Of a DNA stretch of 64,000 nt, positions 56,077-64,000 are shown in pieces. Position numbers and translations under genes: made by a program. The stretch's first letter is position 1. Every line of letters begins with the position of its first letter. The DNA is taken from contig NZ_CP107996.1 in assembly GCF_036088315.1 (NCBI RefSeq), forward strand, positions 1,818,501 to 1,882,500, written 5' to 3'. The notes under the pieces are model-generated. The model worked only from the letters and a program-made list of their open reading frames with translations. It searched no databases and was not told the DNA's origin. This stretch comes from Streptomyces sp. NBC_00344. Lineage in GTDB: Bacteria; Actinomycetota; Actinomycetes; Streptomycetales; Streptomycetaceae.

Positions 56077-59034
56077 TCAAGTGGGTGGGACTGGCGTCTC
56101 ATTATGTGAGCGGACAAAGGATCTCGGGCCAATCAGTGCGGGCCGGGCCAGACCACCCGGAAGCGGGAACTGCGAACGGGTCAGGGAGCGGCGCAGCCGG
56201 TACTCGTCCAGTGGTCCGGAGAACGCCATTCCCTGTCCATGGGTGCATCCCATGGCACGCAGGGCTATCACCTGTTCGGGTACGTCCACCCCGTCTGCCA
56301 CCGACTGCATGCCGAGGTCGCACGCGATCCGGAGCAGACCACTGGTGATCTTGTGCAGTCTTGCCGACTCCACCACACCCTCGACCAGACCCCGGTCCAG
56401 TCTGAGGACATCGACCGGGAGCCGGCGCAGGGCGCTTATCGCGGCATAGCCGCGGCCGAAGCCGTCCAGTGCGATCCGCACGCCGAGCCGGCGCAGAGCG
56501 AGAAGACGGCGTTCCAGCTCCTCGAAGGCGATCCTGGGGTCGCTGTCGGCGATCTCGATGACAAGGGCCCCGGAGGGAAGCGCATACCGGGTGAGGAGCG
56601 ATTCGATGGATCCCAGCGGCAGGGACTTGTCGAGCAGCCTGCGGGCCGAGAGCCGGATCGCCACCGGCACGTGGTGTCCGGCGCTGCTCCGCTCCGCCGC
56701 CTGTTCCACGGCTTCCTCCAGGAGCCAGCGGCCCAGCTCGGTGGTGCGGGCGTGATCCTCGACATCACCTTGCTGCTGGACCCGCAGGAACTCCGCCGGA
56801 GTGAAGAGAATGCCCTGGGATGAACGCCATCGGGCCTGGGCGGCGACGGCGGCGATCCTTCCGGTGGTGAGACTCACCACCGGCTGGTGCAGCAGGGCGA
56901 ATTCCCCATCGTGCAGGGCTGTTCGCAGCCTGGCGGTCAGTTCGGAGCGGCGGACCACCTCGGCCTGCATCTGGGGTGCGTACAGCTCGACACGGTTCTT
57001 GCCGCCGGCCTTCGCCCGGTACATGGCGAGGTCGGCATTGCGCATCAGGTCGGTCGGGCTGATGCCCGGACCGGCGAAGGCCACCCCGATGGAGGCCGCC
57101 ACCCGCACCTCGCTGCCCTCGATGCGGTACGGCTGGGAGAGCCGCAGCCTGAGCCGGTCGGCGATCTCGTGGACCTGTTCCTCCCGGACACTCTGGTCGT
57201 GACTGCCGTTGCCCACGATGAGGGCAGCGAATTCGTCGCCCCCCAGACGTGCCGCGGTATCGCCGCCTCTGACCGAGTCCTGGAGGCGGTGGGCCGCCTG
57301 AATCAGCAGTTCGTCTCCCGCCTGATGGCCGATGGTGTCGTTCACCGCCTTGAATCCGTCGAGGTCGATGAAGAGGACGGCGGTGCCGTGGTCGGTGGCT
57401 CTGCGGCCGCCCAGAGCCTTGCGGACACGGGTGGTGAACAGCGCACGGTTGGGCAGATCGGTGAGCGGATCATGTTCGGCGTTGTGCTGCAACTGTGCCT
57501 GAAGGCGGACTCGTTCGGTCACATCGCGACTGTTGAAGATCAGCCCGCCCTGGTGCCGGTTGACGGTGGACTCGACATTGAGCCAGTCCCCCGCGCCCGA
57601 GCGGAATCGGCATTCGATACGGGTCGTGGGCTCCACCGCAGGCGCGGCCGCCAGGAACCTGCGTACCTCATGGACCACTCGCCCCAGGTCCGCGGGGTGG
57701 ATGAGGGAGGCGAGCTCGGAGCCGACGAGATCCTCGGCGTCCCTGCCGTAGACACCGGCGGCGGCCGGGCTGACGTAACGCAGTATCCCGGTGGGCGCCG
57801 CGATCATGATGACGTCGCTCGACCCCTGAACCAGCGAGCGGAAATGGTTCTCCTTCTGCGCGAGTTCATGAGTGAGGGCGATGTTGTCCAGGAGCATGAT
57901 GCCCTGCCGGACGACCAGCGCGAGCACGACCGTACAACCCGTCAGCACGACCACCCGGTCCACCCGGCGGCCGTCGATCACGTTGTAGAGGATTCCGAGG
58001 GTGCAGACCGCCGCGGCGAGATACGGCGTGAGAGCGGCCAGTGATCCGGCGATGGGGCGGCTCGGGAGCCTGAACTCGCGCGGCTCCGGCGCCCGGTCGG
58101 TGCCGGTGAAACCCGCAGCACCGAAGCGGGCCCCCCAGGGGGCGTAGGCGAGGAGCAGTGAACCGGCGAACCAGCCCGCGTCCAGCAGCTGCCCGGACTG
58201 GTAGTTCGCCCTCAGCAGCGGTGAGGTGAACAAGGCGTCGGAGAGCACGGTGAGGGCGAGTCCGGCGATCGCGGTGTTGATGGCCGAGCGGTTGGTGTTG
58301 GAGCGGCGGAAGTGCAGGGCGAGGACCATGGACACCAGCACGATGTCCAGCAGCGGATAGGCGAGGGACAGAGCGGCATGGGCCACGCTCTCCGTGCTGC
58401 CTTCCAGATGCGCGGTGTGCGCGAGGGCCAGGCTCCAGGAGAGGGTGAGCAGGGAGCCGCCGATGAGCCAGGAATCCAGCGCGAGACAGACCCAGCCGGC
58501 CCGGGTGACCGGTCGCTTGGCGAGGACCAGCAGCCCGACGATGGCGGGGGGCGCGAAGCAGAGGAAGAAGAGGTCGGCGAGGGAAGGGCTCGGAACGGGG
58601 ACCTGCAGCACCACCTCGTACCATCCCCAGACCGCGTTTCCACAGGCGGCCATTGCCGAGGAGAGCGAGAACAGCAGCCAGGCGGGCCTGAACAGGCTTT
58701 CCCGGGTGCGTGCGTAGAAGAAGCAGGAAACAGCGGCGAGTGCCGCGGCGAGGCTGAGGCCGAAGTCTCCCATGACAAGTGCGAGTTCGTCGGAGCCCCA
58801 GTCGAAGGCCGCACCGACGGCATAGCCTCCGCACACCACGGCGAGGAGGAGTTGGGAGAGCAGACCCGATGAGCCGCCGGAGACCGACTGCCTGGCGAGA
58901 AGCGCTCCCGGCGCGCTCACCGGTCCTTCCCCGGTGTCGCCGCCTGCAACTGCGTCGAGCGCGGATCCGGGCGGTCCACCGGCATCGGCCGATGGCGTCG
59001 CCGGTGGTCCCACCGCGTCGGTCGGTTCGTCCAT
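56077..59034 (-). CDS. Membrane GGDEF/EAL cyclic-di-GMP protein, EAL degenerate
   Basis: The 985-residue protein has about ten membrane segments (residues 60-400), a PAS domain (LVQGSSDVIMIAAPTGILRYVSPAAAGVYGRD), a GGDEF domain with intact ARLGGDEFAAL and an upstream RGGD five residues before it, the product-binding I-site, and a C-terminal EAL domain. In the EAL domain the EAL motif reads AAQ, DDFG is DGFG and VAEGVE is VADGVD, so phosphodiesterase activity is doubtful. Expected role: membrane diguanylate cyclase acting in development. Start 59034 lacks a good ribosome site; a GTG about 42 codons later is an alternative. Confidence 0.9.
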   Translation of the reverse strand: MDEPTDAVGPPATPSADAGGPPGSALDAVAGGDTGEGPVSAPGALLARQSVSGGSSGLLSQLLLAVVCGGYAVGAAFDWGSDELALVMGDFGLSLAAALAAVSCFFYARTRESLFRPAWLLFSLSSAMAACGNAVWGWYEVVLQVPVPSPSLADLFFLCFAPPAIVGLLVLAKRPVTRAGWVCLALDSWLIGGSLLTLSWSLALAHTAHLEGSTESVAHAALSLAYPLLDIVLVSMVLALHFRRSNTNRSAINTAIAGLALTVLSDALFTSPLLRANYQSGQLLDAGWFAGSLLLAYAPWGARFGAAGFTGTDRAPEPREFRLPSRPIAGSLAALTPYLAAAVCTLGILYNVIDGRRVDRVVVLTGCTVVLALVVRQGIMLLDNIALTHELAQKENHFRSLVQGSSDVIMIAAPTGILRYVSPAAAGVYGRDAEDLVGSELASLIHPADLGRVVHEVRRFLAAAPAVEPTTRIECRFRSGAGDWLNVESTVNRHQGGLIFNSRDVTERVRLQAQLQHNAEHDPLTDLPNRALFTTRVRKALGGRRATDHGTAVLFIDLDGFKAVNDTIGHQAGDELLIQAAHRLQDSVRGGDTAARLGGDEFAALIVGNGSHDQSVREEQVHEIADRLRLRLSQPYRIEGSEVRVAASIGVAFAGPGISPTDLMRNADLAMYRAKAGGKNRVELYAPQMQAEVVRRSELTARLRTALHDGEFALLHQPVVSLTTGRIAAVAAQARWRSSQGILFTPAEFLRVQQQGDVEDHARTTELGRWLLEEAVEQAAERSSAGHHVPVAIRLSARRLLDKSLPLGSIESLLTRYALPSGALVIEIADSDPRIAFEELERRLLALRRLGVRIALDGFGRGYAAISALRRLPVDVLRLDRGLVEGVVESARLHKITSGLLRIACDLGMQSVADGVDVPEQVIALRAMGCTHGQGMAFSGPLDEYRLRRSLTRSQFPLPGGLARPALIGPRSFVRSHNETPVPPT

Positions 59035-59227
59035 TGGCCGTGCATCGCCCGTCGCCCCCTCGAGATCTGTACGCTCCCCCGCACCGTGACCCTGTTGCGG
59101 CGCAGCCCCCTTCCGGACGATACACCAGTACCGTCACTCAGGGACATACCATCTCTACTCTCCGTGACGGACAGAAGGGTTACCTGCGCCTCGTACCACC
59201 GAAAGCCGAAAGACGTGCCAATACGGC

Positions 59228-60166
59228 CTATTCGGTCGTCATGACGAGGTTCTCCAGCGGCTCTCCGGCGGCGAACCTGCTGAGTTGGGCGGCCAGCAAA
59301 CGCTTGGCACGCGGCAGGAACGCCGATGTCGGTCCACCCACATGCGGGCTGATGAGACACCCGGGGGCATGCCACAACGGGTGGCCGGCCGGCAGCGGTT
59401 CGGGGTCGGTGACATCGAGTGCCGCACGCAGCCGTCCCGACTCGAGTTCGACCAGGAGAGCCGCGGTGTCGACCACCGCTCCCCTGGCGACGTTCACCAG
59501 GAGCGCGCCGTCCTTCATCGCGGCCAGGAAGTCCTTGCTCACCAGGCCCTTCGTGTCGCCCGTGAGTGGCGTGGAGAGCACGACCACGTCGGCGTCCGGC
59601 AGGATTTTGTGCAGATCGGTGAATGCGCGCACCGGACCGCGCTCCACAGCACGCGCCGAGCGCGCGACGCGCATCACCCGCGCACACTCGAAGGGCGCGA
59701 GCCGGTCCTCGATGGCGGAGCCGATCGACCCGTAGCCGACGATCAGTACGTTCCTGTCGGCGAGTGCGGGACGGAACCCGGAGCGCCACTCCTCCTGTTG
59801 CTGGCCCTGCACGAAGTCGGGGATACCGCGCAGCGAGGCAAGAATCAGGGTGAGTGCCAGTTCGGCGGTGGACGCCTCATGGACGCCGCGGGCGTTGCAG
59901 AGCCGCACACCCGGGGGGAGGCCGCCGAGTCCCGGCTGCACATGGTCGATTCCGGCGGAGAGCGTCTGCACCACGCGCAGTGAACTCATCGCGGAGAGCG
60001 GTCGCAGGGCGATCTCCATGCCCCTCATGTACGGCACCACGTAGTACGCGCAGTCCGCCGGGTCGGCGGGGTACTCGGGGCCACCGTCCCAGAAGAGATA
60101 TCGCGGCCCCTCGGGGAGTCCGTCGATCTCATCGGGCGGGATCGGGAGCCACACATCAGCAGTCAT
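59228..60166 (-). CDS. D-isomer specific 2-hydroxyacid dehydrogenase
   Basis: The 312-residue protein has the NAD-binding loop VLIVGYGSIGSAIEDRL, the catalytic region TPLTGDTKGLVSKDFLAAMKDGALLVNVARGAVVDTAAL, DVTDPEPLPAGHPLW and the HVGG catalytic His motif. It lacks ACT domains, unlike SerA. The substrate could be a 2-keto acid. Start 60166 has no obvious Shine-Dalgarno sequence. It is divergent from the aldo/keto reductase gene. Confidence 0.9.
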   Translation of the reverse strand: MTADVWLPIPPDEIDGLPEGPRYLFWDGGPEYPADPADCAYYVVPYMRGMEIALRPLSAMSSLRVVQTLSAGIDHVQPGLGGLPPGVRLCNARGVHEASTAELALTLILASLRGIPDFVQGQQQEEWRSGFRPALADRNVLIVGYGSIGSAIEDRLAPFECARVMRVARSARAVERGPVRAFTDLHKILPDADVVVLSTPLTGDTKGLVSKDFLAAMKDGALLVNVARGAVVDTAALLVELESGRLRAALDVTDPEPLPAGHPLWHAPGCLISPHVGGPTSAFLPRAKRLLAAQLSRFAAGEPLENLVMTTE

Positions 60167-60213
60167 GGGCTGGAGGTTAGTTTGAGGGACGCGACGAGGG
60201 AGGATGCGGCCAC

Positions 60214-61206
60214 GTGGAGCGCAGGACAATCGGGGCGACGGCGCTCGAAGTGGGTGCGATCGGGCTCGGCTGCATGCCGATGAGCTGGGCTTACACCGGC
60301 TCCCAGCAGCGGGGGGACCGATCACTGCGCACGGTGCACGCTGCACTCGACGCCGGCTGCACCCTGCTCGACACCGCCGACATGTACGGCCCTTTCACCA
60401 ATGAACTGCTGCTCGGGCGGATCCTGAAGGAGCGTCGGGCGGACGCGTTCGTCTCCACCAAGTGCGGTCTGCTGGTGGGCGATCAGCACATCGTCGCGAA
60501 CGGCCGCCCGGGCTATGTACGCAGAGCGTGCGACGCTTCTCTGCGGCGGCTGCAGACCGATGTGATCGATGTCTATCAGCTGCACAGGGCCGACCCGGAG
60601 GTGCCGGTCGAGGAGACCTGGGGCGCCATGGCCGATCTGGTGACCGCCGGAAAGGTACGGGCCCTCGGGTTCTGTGCGGTGGGTGCGCGGGCTTCGCGGC
60701 ACCCCGGGGCGCGGCTCTACGACGTGACCGTCCGCCAGCTCGAGCGGGTCCAGCAGGTCTTCCCGGTCAGCGCGGTGGAGGCCGAGCTCTCGGTGTGGTC
60801 GCCCGAGGCACTGGACAGGCTGCTGCCCTGGTGCCGGGCGCGTGGGGTCGGTTTCCTCGCCGCGATGCCTCTGGGAAACGGGTTCCTCTCCGGGACGCTC
60901 ACCCCCGGGCAGGGCTTCGAGCCCGATGACATACGGGCCAGACACCCTCGGTTCACGGCCGAGATGATGGCCGCCAACCAGCCGATCGTGGCGGGGCTTC
61001 GCCGGGTCGCCGAGCGGCACGGGGCGACGCCTGCACAGGTGGCCCTGGCCTGGGTGCTGGGGAGGGGGCCCGAGGTGGTACCGGTGGCGGGGGCCAAGCG
61101 GGAGAAGTGGGCGGTGGAGAACGCCCGGGCTGCGGAACTCGTGCCGACGGCGGATGATCTCAGGGAGATCGCCGGGCTGCCGGCCGCCCAGGGTTCCTGG
61201 GACTGA
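60214..61206 (+). CDS. Aldo/keto reductase
   Basis: The 330-residue NADPH-dependent oxidoreductase has GAIGLGCMPMSWAYTG at the start, the catalytic tetrad in LLDTADMYGPFTNE (Asp, Tyr), STKCG (Lys) and YQLHRADPE (His), and the C-terminal NADP-binding VVPVAGAKREKW. GTG at 60214 is supported by GGGAGG upstream. It faces away from the hydroxyacid dehydrogenase; the common 47-bp gap may hold both promoters. Confidence 0.9.
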   Translation: MERRTIGATALEVGAIGLGCMPMSWAYTGSQQRGDRSLRTVHAALDAGCTLLDTADMYGPFTNELLLGRILKERRADAFVSTKCGLLVGDQHIVANGRPGYVRRACDASLRRLQTDVIDVYQLHRADPEVPVEETWGAMADLVTAGKVRALGFCAVGARASRHPGARLYDVTVRQLERVQQVFPVSAVEAELSVWSPEALDRLLPWCRARGVGFLAAMPLGNGFLSGTLTPGQGFEPDDIRARHPRFTAEMMAANQPIVAGLRRVAERHGATPAQVALAWVLGRGPEVVPVAGAKREKWAVENARAAELVPTADDLREIAGLPAAQGSWD

Positions 61207-61393
61207 TACCCGGGGGCGAGCAATGGGACCGCCGGGTCGAGGCCGGCCTACCGGGACGGCCGGCCGCGGGGGCCGGCGGAAGGCCGGGCGGAACGACCGG
61301 AAGGACCGGGCGACCGGCCGGACCGAATGGGAACCTCCGCCGTTGCTGCGGTGTAAGAGAGGTAGCTGTGCCGTCGTCGAAGGGACCAGAACC

Positions 61394-62545
61394 GTGCAAC
61401 GTCCAGCTGTGACAGCCGCTTTGGCCGCCGCCGTGCTCCTGTCCGTGGCCGGGTGCTCCTCATCCCCGGAAACCGGAGGGCCACCGGCCGCGAGTCGTGG
61501 CCCCGGTGCTCATTCCTCCGCGGCCTCACCGGCATCCGATGTTCCCCCCGCCAAGGGGTCTGTGAAGGTGGTGTCGACCCTCACCACGGGCCTCAACTCG
61601 CCCTGGGGGGTCGCCCTGCTTCCGGAGGGGGATCTGCTGGTTTCCTCCCGGGACAAGGGGACCATCACCCGTGTAGACGCCCGAAGCGGCAAAAAGACGC
61701 TGCTGGGATCGGTGGCGGGTGTGGCACCGGCGGGCGAGGGTGGGCTGCTCGGGATCGCCCTCTCTCCGTCCTATGCGACAGATCATCTGGTCTACGCCTA
61801 TTTCACCACCGCATCCGACAACCGGATAGCGCGGATGTTCTACGACGAGAAGCAGCCGCCGGGGCGGCAGCTGGGTGCGCCCGACACCATTTTCAAGGGC
61901 ATCCCCAAGGGCACGATCCACAACGGCGGGCGGATCGCCTTCGGTCCGGACAAAATGCTCTACGCAGGGACCGGCGAGACAGGCGATCGTGGCATGGCCC
62001 AGGACAGGAAGGCACTGGGCGGGAAGATCCTCCGGATGACACCCGACGGGCGGCCGGTGCACGGGAATCCTTCGGCGGACTCCGTCGTCTACTCCTGGGG
62101 CCACCGCAATGTGCAGGGCCTGGCCTGGGACAAGGACAACCGGCTGTGGGCTGACGAATTCGGCCAGGACACCTGGGACGAGCTGAATCTCATCAAGCCC
62201 GGCAAGAACTACGGCTGGCCCGTCGTGGAGGGCAAGAAGGGGCAGGCGGGCTTCGTCGATCCGGTGGAGGAGTGGAGGACCTCAGAGGCCTCACCGAGCG
62301 GCATCGCCTACGCCGAGGGGTCCATCTGGATGGCCGGTCTCCGTGGCGAGCGGCTCTGGCGGATCCCGTTGAACGGCGACCGGCCCGCGGCCGCACCACA
62401 GGCGTTCCTTCAGGGCACGTACGGGCGGCTGCGCACGGTTGTGTCCGCCGGCGGGAACAAGCTGTGGCTGGTCACCAGCGAGACGGATTCACGCGGGACA
62501 CCCGGCCCCGGCGACGACCGGATTCTCGAGCTGGAGGTGAAGTGA
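61394..62545 (+). CDS. Lipoprotein of the PQQ-dependent sugar (sorbosone) dehydrogenase fold
   Basis: The 383-residue product starts at GTG 61394 (AAGGGA upstream) with a lipobox VAGC, then a low-complexity linker and a six-bladed propeller: GLNSPWGVALLPEGDLLVSSRDKGTI, GEGGLLGIALSPSYATDHLVYAYFTT, NGGRIAFGPDKMLYAGTGETGD, WGHRNVQGLAWD and NYGWPVVEGK. Family members oxidise aldoses or sorbosone with PQQ; it is anchored outside the membrane. PQQ binding here is inferred from fold. Confidence 0.88.
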   Translation: MQRPAVTAALAAAVLLSVAGCSSSPETGGPPAASRGPGAHSSAASPASDVPPAKGSVKVVSTLTTGLNSPWGVALLPEGDLLVSSRDKGTITRVDARSGKKTLLGSVAGVAPAGEGGLLGIALSPSYATDHLVYAYFTTASDNRIARMFYDEKQPPGRQLGAPDTIFKGIPKGTIHNGGRIAFGPDKMLYAGTGETGDRGMAQDRKALGGKILRMTPDGRPVHGNPSADSVVYSWGHRNVQGLAWDKDNRLWADEFGQDTWDELNLIKPGKNYGWPVVEGKKGQAGFVDPVEEWRTSEASPSGIAYAEGSIWMAGLRGERLWRIPLNGDRPAAAPQAFLQGTYGRLRTVVSAGGNKLWLVTSETDSRGTPGPGDDRILELEVK

Positions 62546-62600
62546 CCGGGCTTACGCTGAAAGCGGTATCTCACCGTCGGGGCCTGGACAGGGGGTCTGG

Positions 62601-62777
62601 ATGTTCAACCTGATCGAGGAACTGTTCACACCGGGACGCAAGCACACCGAGGACGAGAACAAGCGACTGGAGCTGTCCCGGGTCGACATCAATGACAACG
62701 ACCCGGGCCGTGGACCGATAGATCTCGCCTCCGGGAAAGTGGTCATCCGGCCGGAGACGCGGCCTCGGCTTCCCTGA
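62601..62777 (+). CDS. DUF6191-type small protein
   Basis: A 58-codon frame, [20 protein letters not shown] onward with [19 protein letters not shown], matches the small DUF6191 proteins widespread in streptomycetes. AGGGGG lies 6 nt before the ATG. Its 3' end overlaps the convergent LuxR-family gene by 35 bp. Function unknown; it is acidic-basic mixed and cytoplasmic. Confidence 0.75.
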   Translation: MFNLIEELFTPGRKHTEDENKRLELSRVDINDNDPGRGPIDLASGKVVIRPETRPRLP

Positions 62778-64000
62778 CGGCACCGGTGAAGAGGTGCAAC
62801 CGGTGTGCGATCGCCGCCGCCTCACCGCGGCCGGTGACGCCGAGTTTCGCGAGGATGTTGGACACGTGGACGCTGGCCGTCTTCGGTGAGATGAACAGTT
62901 CTTCAGCGATCTGACGATTGGTGCGTCCTGCCGCGACCAGGCTCAGCACGTCCCGCTCACGGCTGGTGAGACCGAAGCCGTCGTCAGCAGGTGCGGCGCC
63001 GGTGTCTGCCGCCGAGGCCGGACCGGACGGGGCCGGAGCATCGGTGAGAGAGATCCGGGCGCGCTGGGCGAGCAGCTCGGTCTCCTCACGGAGCGGCCGG
63101 GCACCGAGCCGGTCGGCCGTGGCATGGCAGAGGCGAAGGAGGCCGGCTGCCTTTTCCCGGTCGGAGCCCCGGCCGAGAAGCGCACCGGCCCAGTGCAGTC
63201 GGGTCTTGGCGAGTTCGTACGGCCGCTCCAGGGGCTCCAGCGCAGTGGCGGCCTCGGCCCAGCTGTCCGGCCGGTCCTGGCCCGCGGCACGTTCCAGTTC
63301 GGCGGCGACATGCAGTGCATAGGCATGCCAGAGCGGTACCGGGGTGGCGAGGCGCTTGGCCGTCGACCGGATCAGGGCCACGGCCTCGTCACGACCGGGT
63401 TCCGCCGAGGGCAGCCCCCGGGTGTTCGCCTCATAGGTGGCGGCTGCGAGCAGCAGGGGCCAGGCGTACCGCTGGGTGCCCGGTGGAAAACCGGTCTCCA
63501 CCGCGCGGACGAGTTCGGCCCTGGCGTTGTCGATGCGCCCGTGCGCGGCCGCGACACCCAGGGCGCAGCGGGCGAGGGGGATGGAGTGCTGGGGCATCGG
63601 GTCATGGGTGCCGAAATGCTCCTTGGCGGCCTCCAGATGCCTGATGGCCGTGTCCGTCTCGCCGCGGGCCAGTGCGAGTTCGGCCAGCCGCAGGGTGGCA
63701 TTGCCGCGCGGTTTGGCACTCAGCGCCGCGCGAAGCACCTGCTCCACACAGACAATGACATCGTCCCAGCGGCCCAGTGCGAAAAGGGACTCCCCCAGAT
63801 TGGCGACGACCCAGGCCTCCTGGTCGCGCAGCCCGTACCTGCGGGTGACTTCGGCGCCCTCCGTGGCGACCACTACCGCTTCGCTGGAGCGGCCGACGGA
63901 CTCCAGGTTCGACGCCAGGTTGGTATGGGCGCGGCAGTTCTCGCTGACCAGGCCGAGCTCCGCGGTTCTCTGCCTGATCGCGTACATCGTGGCGAGGCCG
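62743..64000 (-). CDS. LuxR-family regulator with TPR-like domain, C-terminal part only
   Basis: The frame stays open to the right edge, so the N-terminus (probably an AAA-type ATPase as in LAL regulators) is missing. The visible 418 residues are helical TPR-like repeats ([55 protein letters not shown]) followed by the Lux[51 protein letters not shown]. The sensed signal and target genes are unknown. The gene is convergent with, and overlaps, the DUF6191 gene. Confidence 0.9.
   Translation of the reverse strand, partial: GLATMYAIRQRTAELGLVSENCRAHTNLASNLESVGRSSEAVVVATEGAEVTRRYGLRDQEAWVVANLGESLFALGRWDDVIVCVEQVLRAALSAKPRGNATLRLAELALARGETDTAIRHLEAAKEHFGTHDPMPQHSIPLARCALGVAAAHGRIDNARAELVRAVETGFPPGTQRYAWPLLLAAATYEANTRGLPSAEPGRDEAVALIRSTAKRLATPVPLWHAYALHVAAELERAAGQDRPDSWAEAATALEPLERPYELAKTRLHWAGALLGRGSDREKAAGLLRLCHATADRLGARPLREETELLAQRARISLTDAPAPSGPASAADTGAAPADDGFGLTSRERDVLSLVAAGRTNRQIAEELFISPKTASVHVSNILAKLGVTGRGEAAAIAHRLHLFTGAVREAEAASPAG

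Overview
The window is about 70% GC over most of its length, uses GTG starts often, and carries secreted glycoside hydrolases, LacI/TetR/PucR/LuxR regulators and a contiguous ilvB-ilvN-ilvC-serA block. This points to a Streptomyces (or very close actinomycete) chromosome, probably in the conserved core arm. No rRNA, tRNA, CRISPR array, phage or insertion sequence was seen.

Layout. 0-6 kb: the start of an acyl-CoA carboxylase beta-subunit gene (cut by the left edge), a Tat-exported family 8 polysaccharide lyase, a SAM methyltransferase of the DUF574 type, a small secreted M15-like zinc peptidase candidate, and a YceI protein. 6-20 kb: a carbohydrate locus. A LacI regulator precedes a seven-gene minus-strand operon (solute-binding lipoprotein, two ATPases, two permeases of the oligopeptide ABC type, GH1 and GH3 beta-glucosidases); a secreted GH30 enzyme with a ricin-type lectin domain is divergent. 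20-21.8 kb: citramalate synthase cimA, preceded by what looks like an isoleucine leader peptide and attenuator. 21.9-30 kb: a nitrogen/transport cluster with an MHS-type MFS carrier, TetR, agmatine deiminase, atypical urease alpha and fused gamma-beta subunits without accessory genes, an NCS1 permease and an amidase. 30-33 kb: ilvE, leuB and a 45-residue basic protein.

33-41 kb is the accessory region: a trypsin-like protease, a secreted protein, lipoproteins, a WXG100-like small protein, a 605-residue protein resembling actinobacterial type VII-linked proteins, and a cell-wall-anchored protein. From roughly 36.8 to 38.4 kb GC falls to about 43-60%. This covers the C-terminal half of the large protein and the lipoprotein gene translationally coupled to it, the pattern expected of an exchangeable effector/immunity module.

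41-50 kb: a cupin/AraC pair, the proline catabolic pair (proline dehydrogenase, P5C dehydrogenase) with a divergent PucR regulator and a perfect 22-bp palindrome, a secreted GH97 enzyme, and a TetR gene with a 19-bp inverted repeat at its start. 50-56 kb: serA and ilvC-ilvN-ilvB with the classical ilvB leader peptide and attenuator. 56-64 kb: a membrane GGDEF/EAL protein with intact GGDEF and I-site but degenerate EAL, a 2-hydroxyacid dehydrogenase, an aldo/keto reductase, a sugar-dehydrogenase-like lipoprotein, a DUF6191 protein and the C-terminal part of a LuxR-family regulator cut by the right edge.

The branched-chain amino acid genes (cimA, ilvE, leuB, ilvC, ilvN, ilvB) are scattered over 36 kb, yet two of their transcription units share the same leader-peptide/attenuator layout.
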